Counted from the first letter of the stretch, positions 1 to 6,484 are shown. The stretch is DNA of 7,553 bases from an uncultured Clostridia bacterium (GCA_945947715.1 CAMEYZ010000106.1:1-7553), one strand, 5' to 3'. The notes: generated from the sequence alone by a model not told the origin. Numbers and translations are program-made.

Positions 1-124
1 GCTTTTCGGGCTGCCATGTGTTGTTGTAATCAAACAGCTTGCGGCGGGTCTTTATCATCTGCTCAAAGCATGCTTCGTCGCCTATGTAGGGCAGCTCATT
101 ATCTCTCCTGGTGATATTATCCAT
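1..124 (-). CDS. Probable sugar (maltose-type) O-acetyltransferase, N-terminal fragment
   Basis: Only the first 41 codons are in the window; the frame is open to base 1. The peptide begins MDNITRRDNELPYIGDEA and continues with a basic helix ending KLFDYNNTWQPEK. I see a resemblance to the N-terminal cap of maltose/galactoside-type O-acetyltransferases, where an Arg-rich helix ends in a 'LxxxN' turn before the left-handed beta-helix. The beta-helix hexapeptide repeats that would prove this lie outside the window, so the call is inference. Members of that family transfer acetyl from acetyl-CoA to a sugar hydroxyl in the cytoplasm. The start is well supported: AGGAG lies 6 nt upstream of ATG, and its first two bases are part of the TAG stop of the GNAT gene before it. 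This close spacing (9 nt between genes) suggests a shared transcript and coupled translation with the coaBC operon. Confidence 0.55.
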   Translation of the reverse strand, partial: MDNITRRDNELPYIGDEACFEQMIKTRRKLFDYNNTWQPEK

Positions 125-133
125 ATATTTCTC

Positions 134-766
134 CTATTCATGTACTGACGAGTGACTGTAGATGTAAAATTCCTCCTGACAGGGGAGAATTTTTTTCTCC
201 TTCGGCGGGAAGAGCCTGTCATATTCTTCCGCTTCTGCGGGGTCGAAATCGTACACAGGGCTTTCACGGAAGATATATTTTCTGCCGTCCAGTGCGCCTT
301 CCTTTAGCTCCTTAACGAGCATTGCAGTGGGGAAATAGTCATTGTCGAGGCAGACGTTATATCTGCGGCAGCTTTTAAAGCCGCTGCTGATGTAGTTTGC
401 GGGGCTTCCGAAGATGACAATGACGTCATAGCCCATATCTACAGCTTTTCTAAAGGAATGTTCAAGGAGCATTTTTCCATGGCCCTGACGCTGAAACTGC
501 GGCAGAACTGCCAGCGGTCCGAAGGTGAGGATATCCTTTTCTTTCCCGGTTTCGTCGATAAGCTTTGATTTTGTGTACATGACATTTCCCACGAGCTTCC
601 CGTCAGCTTTGGCAACGAAATCAAGCTCCGGGATAAAATCCTCATGGCTTCTCATGATGTGAGCGAGATAATGTTCGCTGCAGCCGGGCATGTTCAGATT
701 CCAGAACGCCTCGCGGATAAGCTTTTCCACCTCGGCATAATTTTCGGGTGCTTCGTTTACTATCAA
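134..766 (-). CDS. GNAT-family N-acetyltransferase (YhbS-like)
   Basis: A 210-residue protein with the GNAT fold. The acetyl-CoA pyrophosphate-binding signature is clear: strand 'FGPLAVLPQ' (residues 82-90) runs into Q92-R-Q-G95-H-G97, followed by the helix KMLLEHSFRKAV. The later 'VIVIFGSPANYISSGF' (115-130) matches beta5 and the following loop of YhbS-type enzymes. About 75 C-terminal residues follow this, longer than a minimal GNAT. The family moves acetyl from acetyl-CoA to an amine; the substrate cannot be read from the sequence. No ATG fits the N-terminus. The listed start is TTG at 766-764, preceded by AGGA at 4 nt. A stronger GGAGG, inside the last codons of coaBC, points instead to an in-frame start at ATA 778-776 or CTG 784-782. 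The gene starts 14 nt after the coaBC stop (TTG start), so it is almost surely cotranscribed with it. Confidence 0.85.
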   Translation of the reverse strand: MIVNEAPENYAEVEKLIREAFWNLNMPGCSEHYLAHIMRSHEDFIPELDFVAKADGKLVGNVMYTKSKLIDETGKEKDILTFGPLAVLPQFQRQGHGKMLLEHSFRKAVDMGYDVIVIFGSPANYISSGFKSCRRYNVCLDNDYFPTAMLVKELKEGALDGRKYIFRESPVYDFDPAEAEEYDRLFPPKEKKILPCQEEFYIYSHSSVHE

Positions 767-780
767 TGTTTCCTGTATGT

Positions 781-1980
781 TCAGTCCTCCTCTGTTCTAT
801 CAAGTATCATATCGAAAATTTTTCCGGCAGCCTTGTCCTTACTCATTCTTTCGAGAGGATATTCTCCATCTGGCGTTATCACGGTGATAACGTTTGTATC
901 GGACTTGAAGCCTGCTCCCTCAGTCTTAAGAGAATTAGCGCAAATCATGTCGATATTCTTGGCGGAAAGCTTTTTGCGGCTGTTTTCAAGGACATCACGG
1001 GTCTCCATAGAAAAGCCGCAGAGAAACTGTCCCTCACGGCGATGCTGTCCCAGATATCCGAGGATATCCTGTGTTCGTTCAAGCTCAATAGCCATATCTC
1101 CGTCAGATTTTTTAGTCTTTTCCGTCCCCACGTTTTTCGGACGATAATCCGCCACAGCAGCCGCCTTGACGATGATATCCATATCATCTGAAATGGCTGT
1201 CACAGCATTGAACATATCCTCTGCCGAGGTTACGGGGACGACCTTCACAAAGGGCGGCACAGCCACCTCCATTTTGCCGCATACGAGAGTGACCTCTGCG
1301 CCGCGGAGCATGGCATTTCTTGCAAGAGCACAGCCCATTTTTCCGCTGGAATGATTGGTAATGTATCTTACAGGGTCGATAGCCTCGCAGGTGGCGCCTG
1401 CGGTGACGAGGACCCTTTTGCCGGTCATATCCTTTTCAAGGGCTATCTCGCGGAGGATATGGTCTAAAAGCACCTGCTCCGAGGGCATTTTTCCATCGCC
1501 GATGTCGCCGTTTGCCAGCATGCCCTTGTCTGGCTCAGCGATGATGTACCCGAAACGGCGGAGCTTTTCGATATTGTCCTGCACAATAGGATTGTGGTAC
1601 ATATTGTGGTTCATTGCAGGGGAAATTATCTTCGGGCAGGGACATGCCATAACGGTAGTGGTGAGCATATCGTCTGCGATGCCGTTTGCTATCTTTCCGA
1701 TGACGTTAGCGCTGGCGGGAGCTATCATCACAAGGTCCGCCTGCTTGGCAAGAGCCACGTGCTCCACGGAATACTGAAAATTGCGGTCAAAGGTATCAAT
1801 AAGGCATTTGTTTCCGGTAAGAGTCTCAAAGGTCACAGCAGTTATGAAATTCTGAGCATTCGGGGTCATAAGCACATGGACATTGCAGCCCAGCTTCTTC
1901 AACATTCTCGCAAGATTTGGTATTTTATAAGCAGCGATGCTCCCCGTAACTCCGAGAAGTACAGTTTTTCCTGTAAGCAT
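781..1980 (-). CDS. coaBC: Bifunctional phosphopantothenoylcysteine decarboxylase / phosphopantothenate-cysteine ligase
   Basis: A 399-residue two-domain cytoplasmic enzyme that joins cysteine to 4'-phosphopantothenate (CoaB, C-terminal) and decarboxylates the product (CoaC, N-terminal FMN domain) on the way to coenzyme A. CoaC features: 'GVTGSIAAYK' (10-19), catalytic His74 in EHVAL, and the PAMNHNMY motif with Asn124 (121-128). CoaB features start near residue 187: 'RVLVTAGATCEAIDPVRYITN' region (189-209), then HSSGKMG, 'KAAAVADYRP' (272-281), and KTKK (288-291), which carries the expected active-site lysine. The substrate-clamp motif, normally ACGDxGxGxM, reads A156-N157-G-D-I-G-D-G-K-M, so the usual Cys is Asn. 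Start chosen at ATG 1980 because family members begin M(L/K)xGKxVLLGVTG; AAAGGAG lies 11 nt upstream. The frame is open farther upstream to a TTG at 2061, but that would place the start upstream of the likely promoter. First gene of a leftward operon. Confidence 0.96.
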   Translation of the reverse strand: MLTGKTVLLGVTGSIAAYKIPNLARMLKKLGCNVHVLMTPNAQNFITAVTFETLTGNKCLIDTFDRNFQYSVEHVALAKQADLVMIAPASANVIGKIANGIADDMLTTTVMACPCPKIISPAMNHNMYHNPIVQDNIEKLRRFGYIIAEPDKGMLANGDIGDGKMPSEQVLLDHILREIALEKDMTGKRVLVTAGATCEAIDPVRYITNHSSGKMGCALARNAMLRGAEVTLVCGKMEVAVPPFVKVVPVTSAEDMFNAVTAISDDMDIIVKAAAVADYRPKNVGTEKTKKSDGDMAIELERTQDILGYLGQHRREGQFLCGFSMETRDVLENSRKKLSAKNIDMICANSLKTEGAGFKSDTNVITVITPDGEYPLERMSKDKAAGKIFDMILDRTEED

Positions 1981-2017
1981 AACGTTTAGTTCTCCTTTAA
2001 TGAAGCTATTTGCTATT

Positions 2018-2046
2018 ATTATATCACCTGAACGGCAAATAGTCAA
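2018..2046 (-). promoter_or_regulatory. coaBC promoter (sigma-A type, extended -10)
   Basis: On the minus strand, TTGACT (2046-2041) is followed by a 17-nt spacer and TATAAT (2023-2018). The -10 is preceded by TGA, giving an extended -10 (TGn). This is 5/6 and 6/6 to consensus. It lies about 38 nt upstream of the coaBC ATG, so the leader would be short. It faces away from the ftsY promoter. Confidence 0.85.
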
Positions 2047-2059
2047 TAATAGTATTGAC
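2042..2059. repeat. Inverted repeat between the divergent -35 boxes
   Basis: GTCAATA (2042-2048), ATAG spacer, TATTGAC (2053-2059): perfect 7-bp arms. The arms contain most of the coaBC -35 (2041-2046) and of the ftsY -35 (2055-2060). The symmetry may simply follow from two opposed TTGAC boxes, extended by two extra base pairs per arm, or it may be an operator. Confidence 0.7.
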
Positions 2060-2083
2060 AATCGACCGCACTTGATGTATAAT
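2055..2083 (+). promoter_or_regulatory. ftsY promoter (perfect consensus sigma-A)
   Basis: TTGACA (2055-2060), exactly 17-nt spacer, TATAAT (2078-2083). Both hexamers match the consensus fully. Transcription would start near 2090, about 50 nt upstream of the ftsY ATG at 2139. Likely drives ftsY, rdgB and the small downstream gene as one unit, since no terminator-like hairpin is seen before 4406. Confidence 0.9.
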
Positions 2084-2138
2084 TAATTTGGAGTAATGTA
2101 ATTGCAAAGAACCATGTTCTTTGGATATGGAGGCTGCT

Positions 2139-3419
2139 ATGGGCTTTTTTAATAAAATCGCTGAGGGCATTAAAAAGACAAGAGATTCTATCATGGGCGG
2201 GATAAACCGTCTGCTGAACAGCACGGTGAAAATTGATGAGGATTTCTTTGAAGAACTGGAAGAAACGCTTATTATGTGCGATATCGGAGTTCAGACCTCC
2301 GAGGATATCTGCTCTGCGCTCCGTGAGAGAGTGAAATCGGAGGGTATATCCGACGCTGATGAGATACGCAATGCTTTGAAGGATATAATCGCCGAGATGC
2401 TGGGCGAGGACAAGAAGCTTGATCTGTCCACCAAGCCGTCGGTCATCCTCGTTATCGGAGTAAACGGCGCAGGCAAGACCACTACGATAGGAAAGCTTGC
2501 TGCGAAGCTCGTAAGTGACGGAAAAAAGGTCATTGTCGCTGCTGCGGATACCTTCCGCGCTGCTGCAATAGATCAGCTTGAGGTGTGGACCGAGCGCGCA
2601 GGAGCTGAAATTGTCAAGCACAACGAGGGCTCTGACCCTGCGTCGGTAGTCTTTGATGCAGTGACCGCTGCAAAGGCGAGGGGAGCGGACGTTGTTATCT
2701 GCGACACCGCAGGACGTCTCCACAACAAGAAAAATCTCATGGAGGAGCTGAAAAAGATAACCCGTATCTGCTATCAGCAGGCGGAGGGCTGCAGCATCGA
2801 AACGCTGCTTGTACTCGATGCCACCACCGGGCAGAACGCCGTAAATCAGGCAAAGCTTTTCAGCGAGACTGCTGATATTTCGGGTATCGTGCTGACAAAG
2901 CTGGACGGAACAGCAAAGGGTGGTATTGTCATTTCCATTCACCGGGAGCTTGGTATCCCCGTGAAGCTTGTGGGAGTGGGCGAAAAGCTTGAGGACCTGC
3001 AGGAATTTAACGCCCATGATTTTGCCGAAGCGCTCTTTATGACCGAGACCGACTTTGAGGGCAATTATGAACGCCTTACCGACGATGATATGGAGGAAAA
3101 GTCCGAAGATGAAAAGACGGAAGCTGCAGCCGATATTGAAGCAGTCTCCGAAAATGAAGCTGATGAAGAGGCTCCTGCCGAGGAAGTCCTCACAGAAGAG
3201 GCTCCTGCTGCGGACGATGCTGTTGAAGAGCCTGTCTCCGAGGAAGCTTCGGAGGAAGAAGCTGTGACTGAAGAGACTGAACAGGTCCCCGAAGAGCAGT
3301 CCGAGCCTGATGCAGAGGAAGCTCCTGCCGAGCAGAAGAAGGATATCAGAAATGGAAAGTTCGGTTTCCTCTTCAAGGAGATCACCTTCGGAAAGAAAAA
3401 CAAGGAGGACAACAAGTAA
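2139..3419 (+). CDS. ftsY: Signal recognition particle receptor FtsY, with C-terminal acidic extension
   Basis: A 426-residue SRP-family GTPase that receives SRP-ribosome complexes at the membrane and passes them to the translocon. The N domain (about 1-95) begins GFFNKIAEGIKKTRD, an amphipathic basic helix suited to membrane contact. The G domain has P-loop GVNGAGKT (107-114), DTFRAAA, DTAGR (189-193), TKLD (253-256) and closing GVGEKLEDL (279-287) before FAEALF (295-300). 'GVGEK...DLQEF' marks FtsY rather than Ffh, and there is no M domain. The usual N-terminal acidic A domain is missing. Instead residues about 303-426 form a low-complexity tail rich in Glu, Ala, Pro and Val (EEAP, EEVLTEEAP), ending in a basic-aromatic peptide (GKFGFLFKEITFGKKNK). 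Start at ATG 2139: GGAGG lies 5 nt upstream; the frame extends to a TTG at 2121 without a good site. Confidence 0.96.
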   Translation: MGFFNKIAEGIKKTRDSIMGGINRLLNSTVKIDEDFFEELEETLIMCDIGVQTSEDICSALRERVKSEGISDADEIRNALKDIIAEMLGEDKKLDLSTKPSVILVIGVNGAGKTTTIGKLAAKLVSDGKKVIVAAADTFRAAAIDQLEVWTERAGAEIVKHNEGSDPASVVFDAVTAAKARGADVVICDTAGRLHNKKNLMEELKKITRICYQQAEGCSIETLLVLDATTGQNAVNQAKLFSETADISGIVLTKLDGTAKGGIVISIHRELGIPVKLVGVGEKLEDLQEFNAHDFAEALFMTETDFEGNYERLTDDDMEEKSEDEKTEAAADIEAVSENEADEEAPAEEVLTEEAPAADDAVEEPVSEEASEEEAVTEETEQVPEEQSEPDAEEAPAEQKKDIRNGKFGFLFKEITFGKKNKEDNK

Positions 3420-3983
3420 ATGAAGATCGTACTTGCCAGCGGAAATATGAATAAGCTCCGCGAGATACGGGAGATATTGGAGCCGCTGGGCTATGAGGTC
3501 CTCTCCGAAAAGGAAGCAGGCGCAAAGACAGACGTGGAGGAAAACGGCAGCACATTTGAGGAAAATGCCGAAATAAAGGCAAGGGCAATATATGAGCTGC
3601 TTCACGTGCCCGTTATCGCCGATGACAGCGGACTTGCCGTTGATTATTTAAATGGAGCACCGGGAATATATTCCGCCAGATATGCCGAGGAAGGCAAACG
3701 CTGTGCGAAGCTGCTGTCAGAGCTTGATGGCGTGCCCGATGAAAATCGGGGAGCAAGCTTTGTCTGTGCGATATGCTATATCGACGAGAAAGGGGAGGCT
3801 CATTTTTTCCGCGGAGAATGTCACGGAAAAATAGGCTATGAAAAACGTGGAGAAAATGGCTTCGGCTATGACCCCATTTTCCTGTACGGGGACAAGACCT
3901 TTGCAGAGCTTTCCGCTGAGGAAAAAAATACAGTAAGTCACCGTGCGAAGGCGCTGGAAAAGCTGAGAGAGTATCTCAAATAA
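3420..3983 (+). CDS. rdgB: XTP/dITP diphosphatase (RdgB/HAM1 family)
   Basis: A 187-residue cytoplasmic pyrophosphatase that hydrolyses deaminated purine triphosphates (ITP, dITP, XTP) to monophosphates, keeping them out of DNA and RNA. The family motifs are present and in order: ASGNMNKLREI (6-16), TFEENAEIKA (45-54), the metal-binding DDSGL (68-72), GAPGIYSARYA (79-89), RGENGFGYDPIF (143-154) and the closing SHRAKAL (173-179). The length is close to that expected for the family, so the gene looks complete. The ATG directly abuts the TAA of ftsY (TAAATG). The ribosome site AAGGAGG lies within the last ftsY codons, 11 nt upstream, so translation is probably coupled to ftsY. Codon use resembles ftsY. 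Confidence 0.96.
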   Translation: MKIVLASGNMNKLREIREILEPLGYEVLSEKEAGAKTDVEENGSTFEENAEIKARAIYELLHVPVIADDSGLAVDYLNGAPGIYSARYAEEGKRCAKLLSELDGVPDENRGASFVCAICYIDEKGEAHFFRGECHGKIGYEKRGENGFGYDPIFLYGDKTFAELSAEEKNTVSHRAKALEKLREYLK

Positions 3984-4006
3984 AAAATAAGGCAAGGGGT
4001 AAAGAC

Positions 4007-4183
4007 ATGATAGGGGTATTGATACTTTCGGCGTGGATAGGCGGCTTTGTTCTTGATATTGCCGACAAAAAGCGTTCGGAGCGGTTTGACCGATTCTGCA
4101 TTGCAAACAGCAGGAAGCTGCTCAGCGGCGAAGCCTGTGAGTTCGAGGGGAAAATATATACACCGCTGATACGGAGCTTATAA
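4007..4183 (+). CDS. Small hypothetical protein, 5' half of a split membrane-protein gene
   Basis: A 58-codon frame with an ATG and an AAGGGG site 6 nt upstream, 23 bp after rdgB. The product starts with a hydrophobic segment (MIGVLILSAWIGGFVLDI) suited to a single membrane pass. A basic stretch (KKRSERFDR) and a soluble part ending FEGKIYTPLIRSL follow. I do not recognise it as a complete protein. The last residues stop looking like protein-family sequence where the -1 frame (open from 4141) takes over and continues with a second hydrophobic segment to 4404. I therefore read it as the front half of a longer gene (see the joint entry). If translated alone it is a short membrane-anchored peptide of unknown role. 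Confidence 0.6.
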   Translation: MIGVLILSAWIGGFVLDIADKKRSERFDRFCIANSRKLLSGEACEFEGKIYTPLIRSL

Positions 4184-4212
4184 GCTATAACTGGTGTGCG
4201 TCTATTTTTGTT

Positions 4213-4404
4213 ATGACCTTTATGCGGGGAACATCCTTCTATCGCGGCGAGGACAGATGGATGCTTGCTGTGATAACGCTTATCACACTTTTCGGAGGCT
4301 GGTGGGGGATACCGTGGGGACCTGTCCGCACCATACAAGCCTTTGTAGAAAATGCGAAAAACATGTCCGAGCCTATCACAATGAGAAATATTCTTACAAG
4401 ATAA
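4213..4404 (+). CDS. 3' half of the split membrane-protein gene (GWWGIPWGP motif)
   Basis: The frame runs from the first ATG at 4213 to TAA at 4402-4404 (63 codons), but is open back to 4141, encoding IYTADTELISYNWCASIF before the ATG. There is no ribosome binding site before 4213 (the preceding bases are a T-rich run), so independent translation is unlikely. The product has a hydrophobic stretch, WMLAVITLITLFGGWWGIPWGP, followed by VRTIQAFVENAKN. To my recollection a 'GWWGIPWGPxxTIQ' ending is shared by small uncharacterised membrane proteins of Clostridia and other Firmicutes; no function is known to me. Best taken as the C-terminal half of the gene beginning at 4007. Confidence 0.5.
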   Translation: MTFMRGTSFYRGEDRWMLAVITLITLFGGWWGIPWGPVRTIQAFVENAKNMSEPITMRNILTR

Positions 4405-4405
4405 T

Positions 4406-4442
4406 AAAAAATCTGCTGTACGCGAGGTTCAGCAGATTTTTT
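4406..4442. terminator. Bidirectional intrinsic terminator
   Basis: AAAAAATCTGCTG (4406-4418) pairs perfectly with CAGCAGATTTTTT (4430-4442) around an 11-nt loop: a 13-bp stem whose A/T ends form a T run on either strand. It lies between the rightward ftsY-rdgB unit (last stop 4404) and the stop of the leftward phosphate transporter gene (4447), so it can end both convergent transcripts. Confidence 0.9.
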
Positions 4443-4446
4443 GTTT

Positions 4447-6252
4447 TTATTGTTGTACGGCGTATTTGGTCATATAGTCCTTGTAAAGCTCGGAATACTG
4501 GGTGCCATTGCCCTTGTGGACCTCTGCGATATATTCGTGGCGGTTGATAACGATGCTCTCGTCCTTCTGGGAGCCGAGGATATATACGGCAACATTTGAA
4601 CAGTGGTCGGAAATTCTTTCGAGATTTACCAGTAGGTCCATGAAATTGATGCCGCTCTCCACGACGCAGGTGCCGTTTTTGAGACGTTCGATGTGCTTTG
4701 CCTTAAGGGTCTCGTTCAGGTAGTCGATGACCTCTTCAAGGGGCTCTATCTTCACAGCGGTCAGGATATCGTCGTTTTCGGTGCATTTTACAGCCATGGA
4801 GATTATTTCCTCAACAGCATCCGAGATGATATTGAAATCCTTTATCGCCTCAGCGGACAGGTCCGGCTCACCGTTCTGGCGGAGCCTGTCAAGCTGCTCA
4901 GCGCTTTCGATAAGGTTCATGGTGTAGTCGCCGATACGCTCGAACTCCGACGTCAGATGCAGAAGCAGCGTTACGCGGCGGTTTTCGTAATCGGTCAGCT
5001 CGCAGTGGGTGAGCTTTACGAGATAGTTGTTGAGGTTATCCTCCATTCGGTCGATGGATTCCTCGCAGGAGCGCAGCTTAGCCACGCTTTTCTCGTCATA
5101 TTCGGTGAAGAGCTTGCGCATGCCCCTGAAATTGTAGAGGGCAGACTGTCCCATAGTGACAGCTGTGCTGAGAGCAAGCTGTATCGCAAGAGCAGGGGAT
5201 TTGAGAAGACGCTCGTCCAGTACGGGCACAACAGGCTCATCCTCGCCGTTTTCGCCGGGAAGATCCTTTATGGTGATGACGGCAAGCTTTTCCAACACAC
5301 CATGAAGGGGGATAAACACCGCAGTCACTACAACGTTAAACAGTGTGTGGAAGTTGGCGATGCTTCCCATGGTCATTTCCGCGCCCCAGAAGGGAAGGGT
5401 TATCGTGTACTGCAAAGCATACATTCCCACCATGAAAAGTATGGTTCCGATGATGTTGAAATAGATATGAACAACAGCTGCTCTTTTGGCATTTTTTCCG
5501 GCGCCCACTGCGGAGAGCAGGGGAGTAACGCAGGTACCGATGTTGGTTCCCATGATTATCGGGAAGGCCGATGAAAAGGGCAGATAGCCGTTAAGAGAAA
5601 TTGCCTGTAAAATACCGATAGCCACCGAGGAGCTCTGACAGAGCACGGTGACAAGTATTCCCGCAAGAATACCCAGCACAGGATTTGAAAGGGTTTCGAA
5701 CAGAGTAGTGAAGCCCTCCAGCTCGGAGAGAGGCTTTACCGCCTCGGTCAGCGAATTCATACCTGTGAAAAGCACGCCCACGCCGAGAAGTATTTCGCCA
5801 GTGTTTTTGACGCTGTTTTTCTTTGTTGTCATAAGGATTATCAGACCCGCAACGCAGAAGACAGGAGCCAGCACCTTAGTATCGAGAAAATCCATGAACG
5901 AACCTGCGCCCGTGCCTTCAAGCTCGGCAAGGCGGAGTATCTGACCTGTGATAGTAGTACCGATATTCGCGCCCATGATAACTCCCACAGCGGAGCCCAG
6001 GCTCATGATGCCGGCGTTAACAAGACCGACGACGATAACGGTAGTAGCGCCGGAGGACTGTATCGCCGCAGTGACGAGAGCGCCCAGCAGAACGCTTTTG
6101 AAAATATTTCCTGTAAGCTTTCGGAGGACCTTTTCCATCTGACCTCCGGAAGCCTTTTCGAGACTTCGACCGAGAATCTGCATGCCGTAAATAAACAGCG
6201 CGACTCCTCCCAGAGCCTTTATCGCGGTAATGGCATAATCCACACTTGTCAT
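4447..6252 (-). CDS. Na+/phosphate symporter with C-terminal PhoU-like domain (NptA/PNaS family)
   Basis: A 601-residue membrane protein that should import inorganic phosphate with Na+. The transport part (about 1-330) shows the family's inverted duplication: QSSGATT (65-71) with GANIGTT (94-100), and QSSSVA (206-211) with GTNIGT (235-240), set in hydrophobic segments. From about 355 a helical soluble part carries two PhoU-like signatures, EFERIGDYTMNL (436-447) and NLERISDHCSNV (543-554). These probably bind metal and sense or limit phosphate uptake. Fusion of the two parts and this length are normal for the family. Start ATG 6252 with GGAAG about 5 nt upstream; the protein begins just before the first membrane helix. 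It is a single-gene unit with its own promoter and terminator. I see no obvious Pho-type operator. Confidence 0.94.
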   Translation of the reverse strand: MTSVDYAITAIKALGGVALFIYGMQILGRSLEKASGGQMEKVLRKLTGNIFKSVLLGALVTAAIQSSGATTVIVVGLVNAGIMSLGSAVGVIMGANIGTTITGQILRLAELEGTGAGSFMDFLDTKVLAPVFCVAGLIILMTTKKNSVKNTGEILLGVGVLFTGMNSLTEAVKPLSELEGFTTLFETLSNPVLGILAGILVTVLCQSSSVAIGILQAISLNGYLPFSSAFPIIMGTNIGTCVTPLLSAVGAGKNAKRAAVVHIYFNIIGTILFMVGMYALQYTITLPFWGAEMTMGSIANFHTLFNVVVTAVFIPLHGVLEKLAVITIKDLPGENGEDEPVVPVLDERLLKSPALAIQLALSTAVTMGQSALYNFRGMRKLFTEYDEKSVAKLRSCEESIDRMEDNLNNYLVKLTHCELTDYENRRVTLLLHLTSEFERIGDYTMNLIESAEQLDRLRQNGEPDLSAEAIKDFNIISDAVEEIISMAVKCTENDDILTAVKIEPLEEVIDYLNETLKAKHIERLKNGTCVVESGINFMDLLVNLERISDHCSNVAVYILGSQKDESIVINRHEYIAEVHKGNGTQYSELYKDYMTKYAVQQ

Positions 6253-6314
6253 AATAACTTCCTTTCCTGCACATTGCGGAACTGTAATTTAAACTATCCT
6301 TAATATACGCTATT

Positions 6315-6344
6315 ATTATAACACAAATGAAAAGAATAAGTAAA
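6315..6344 (-). promoter_or_regulatory. Promoter of the Na+/phosphate symporter gene
   Basis: On the minus strand the -10 TATAAT (6320-6315) is preceded by TGT, an extended -10. A weak -35, TTTACT (6344-6339), lies 18 nt upstream. The ATG is about 63 nt downstream of the -10. The element lies after the terminator of the preceding gene, as expected for an independent unit. The -10 is strong; the -35 is only 4/6. Confidence 0.65.
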
Positions 6345-6451
6345 TAGATTTTTTTGACTTTTTTGTTAGCTGTATTTTTTTGGAGTGTGCGACATATTTC
6401 AACAGGAAACAGACAGCTGTTTTGTGGATTTTGATATGGCTGGAAATGCAT

Positions 6452-6484
6452 AAAAAATCCGCACGGAAGGGCATTCCGTGCGGA
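6452..6484 (-). terminator. Intrinsic terminator of the modular protein gene
   Basis: TCCGCACGGAA (6458-6468) pairs perfectly with TTCCGTGCGGA (6474-6484) around a 5-nt loop. On the minus strand this GC-rich hairpin is followed by a run of six T (complement of 6452-6457). It lies about 20 nt after the stop codon at 6505. Confidence 0.93.

Larger units (their letters stand above)
4007..4404 (+). pseudogene. Frameshifted small membrane-protein gene (joint reading)
   Basis: Reading frame 0 from 4007 and then the -1 frame to 4404 gives one coherent protein of about 132 residues. It has an N-terminal membrane segment, a short soluble part (CEFEGK, IYTADTELISYN) and a second hydrophobic segment with GWWGIPWGP. 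The switch must fall between 4141, where the -1 frame opens, and 4180, where frame 0 ends. One extra base in the G4A4 run at 4147-4154 would restore the frame. This could be a real inactivating deletion, a sequencing error in a homopolymer run, or programmed frameshifting; the sequence alone cannot decide. It is the last gene before the terminator at 4406. Confidence 0.6.

Noticed and set aside
1..13. gcttttcgggctg at the left edge matches the 18-bp repeat unit
   Set aside because: It encodes QPEK in the acetyltransferase, followed by unrelated sequence. A 13-base match from similar residues and codon preference is probably chance, not a repeat copy.
1981..2061. Extended N-terminus of CoaBC from a TTG at 2061
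   Set aside because: It would place the start upstream of the coaBC promoter -35 and add 27 residues with no family match; the ATG at 1980 fits the family N-terminus.
2043..3605. 520-codon open frame on the minus strand across ftsY and into rdgB
   Set aside because: It is antisense to genes with clear family motifs. Its Leu/Phe/Ser-rich stretches are the mirror of Glu/Ala codons of the FtsY tail, and it would begin inside rdgB and end inside the promoter region.
4147..4186. Programmed -1 frameshift signal (GGGGAAAA with the AGCTTATAAGCT palindrome at 4175-4186)
   Set aside because: The run does not form a canonical slippery heptamer in frame 0, and the palindrome makes only a 4-bp stem with a TATA loop, too weak as a stimulatory structure. 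A lost base is simpler.
4693..5574. 293-codon open frame on the plus strand inside the phosphate symporter gene
   Set aside because: Antisense to a well-supported transporter and PhoU-like domain. It resembles no family I know and has no ribosome site that I can support.
6407..6422. AAACAG-ACAG-CTGTTT inverted repeat upstream of the symporter promoter
   Set aside because: Only 6 bp per arm, no clear position relative to the promoter and no second copy; recorded in the intergenic entry but not called as an operator.
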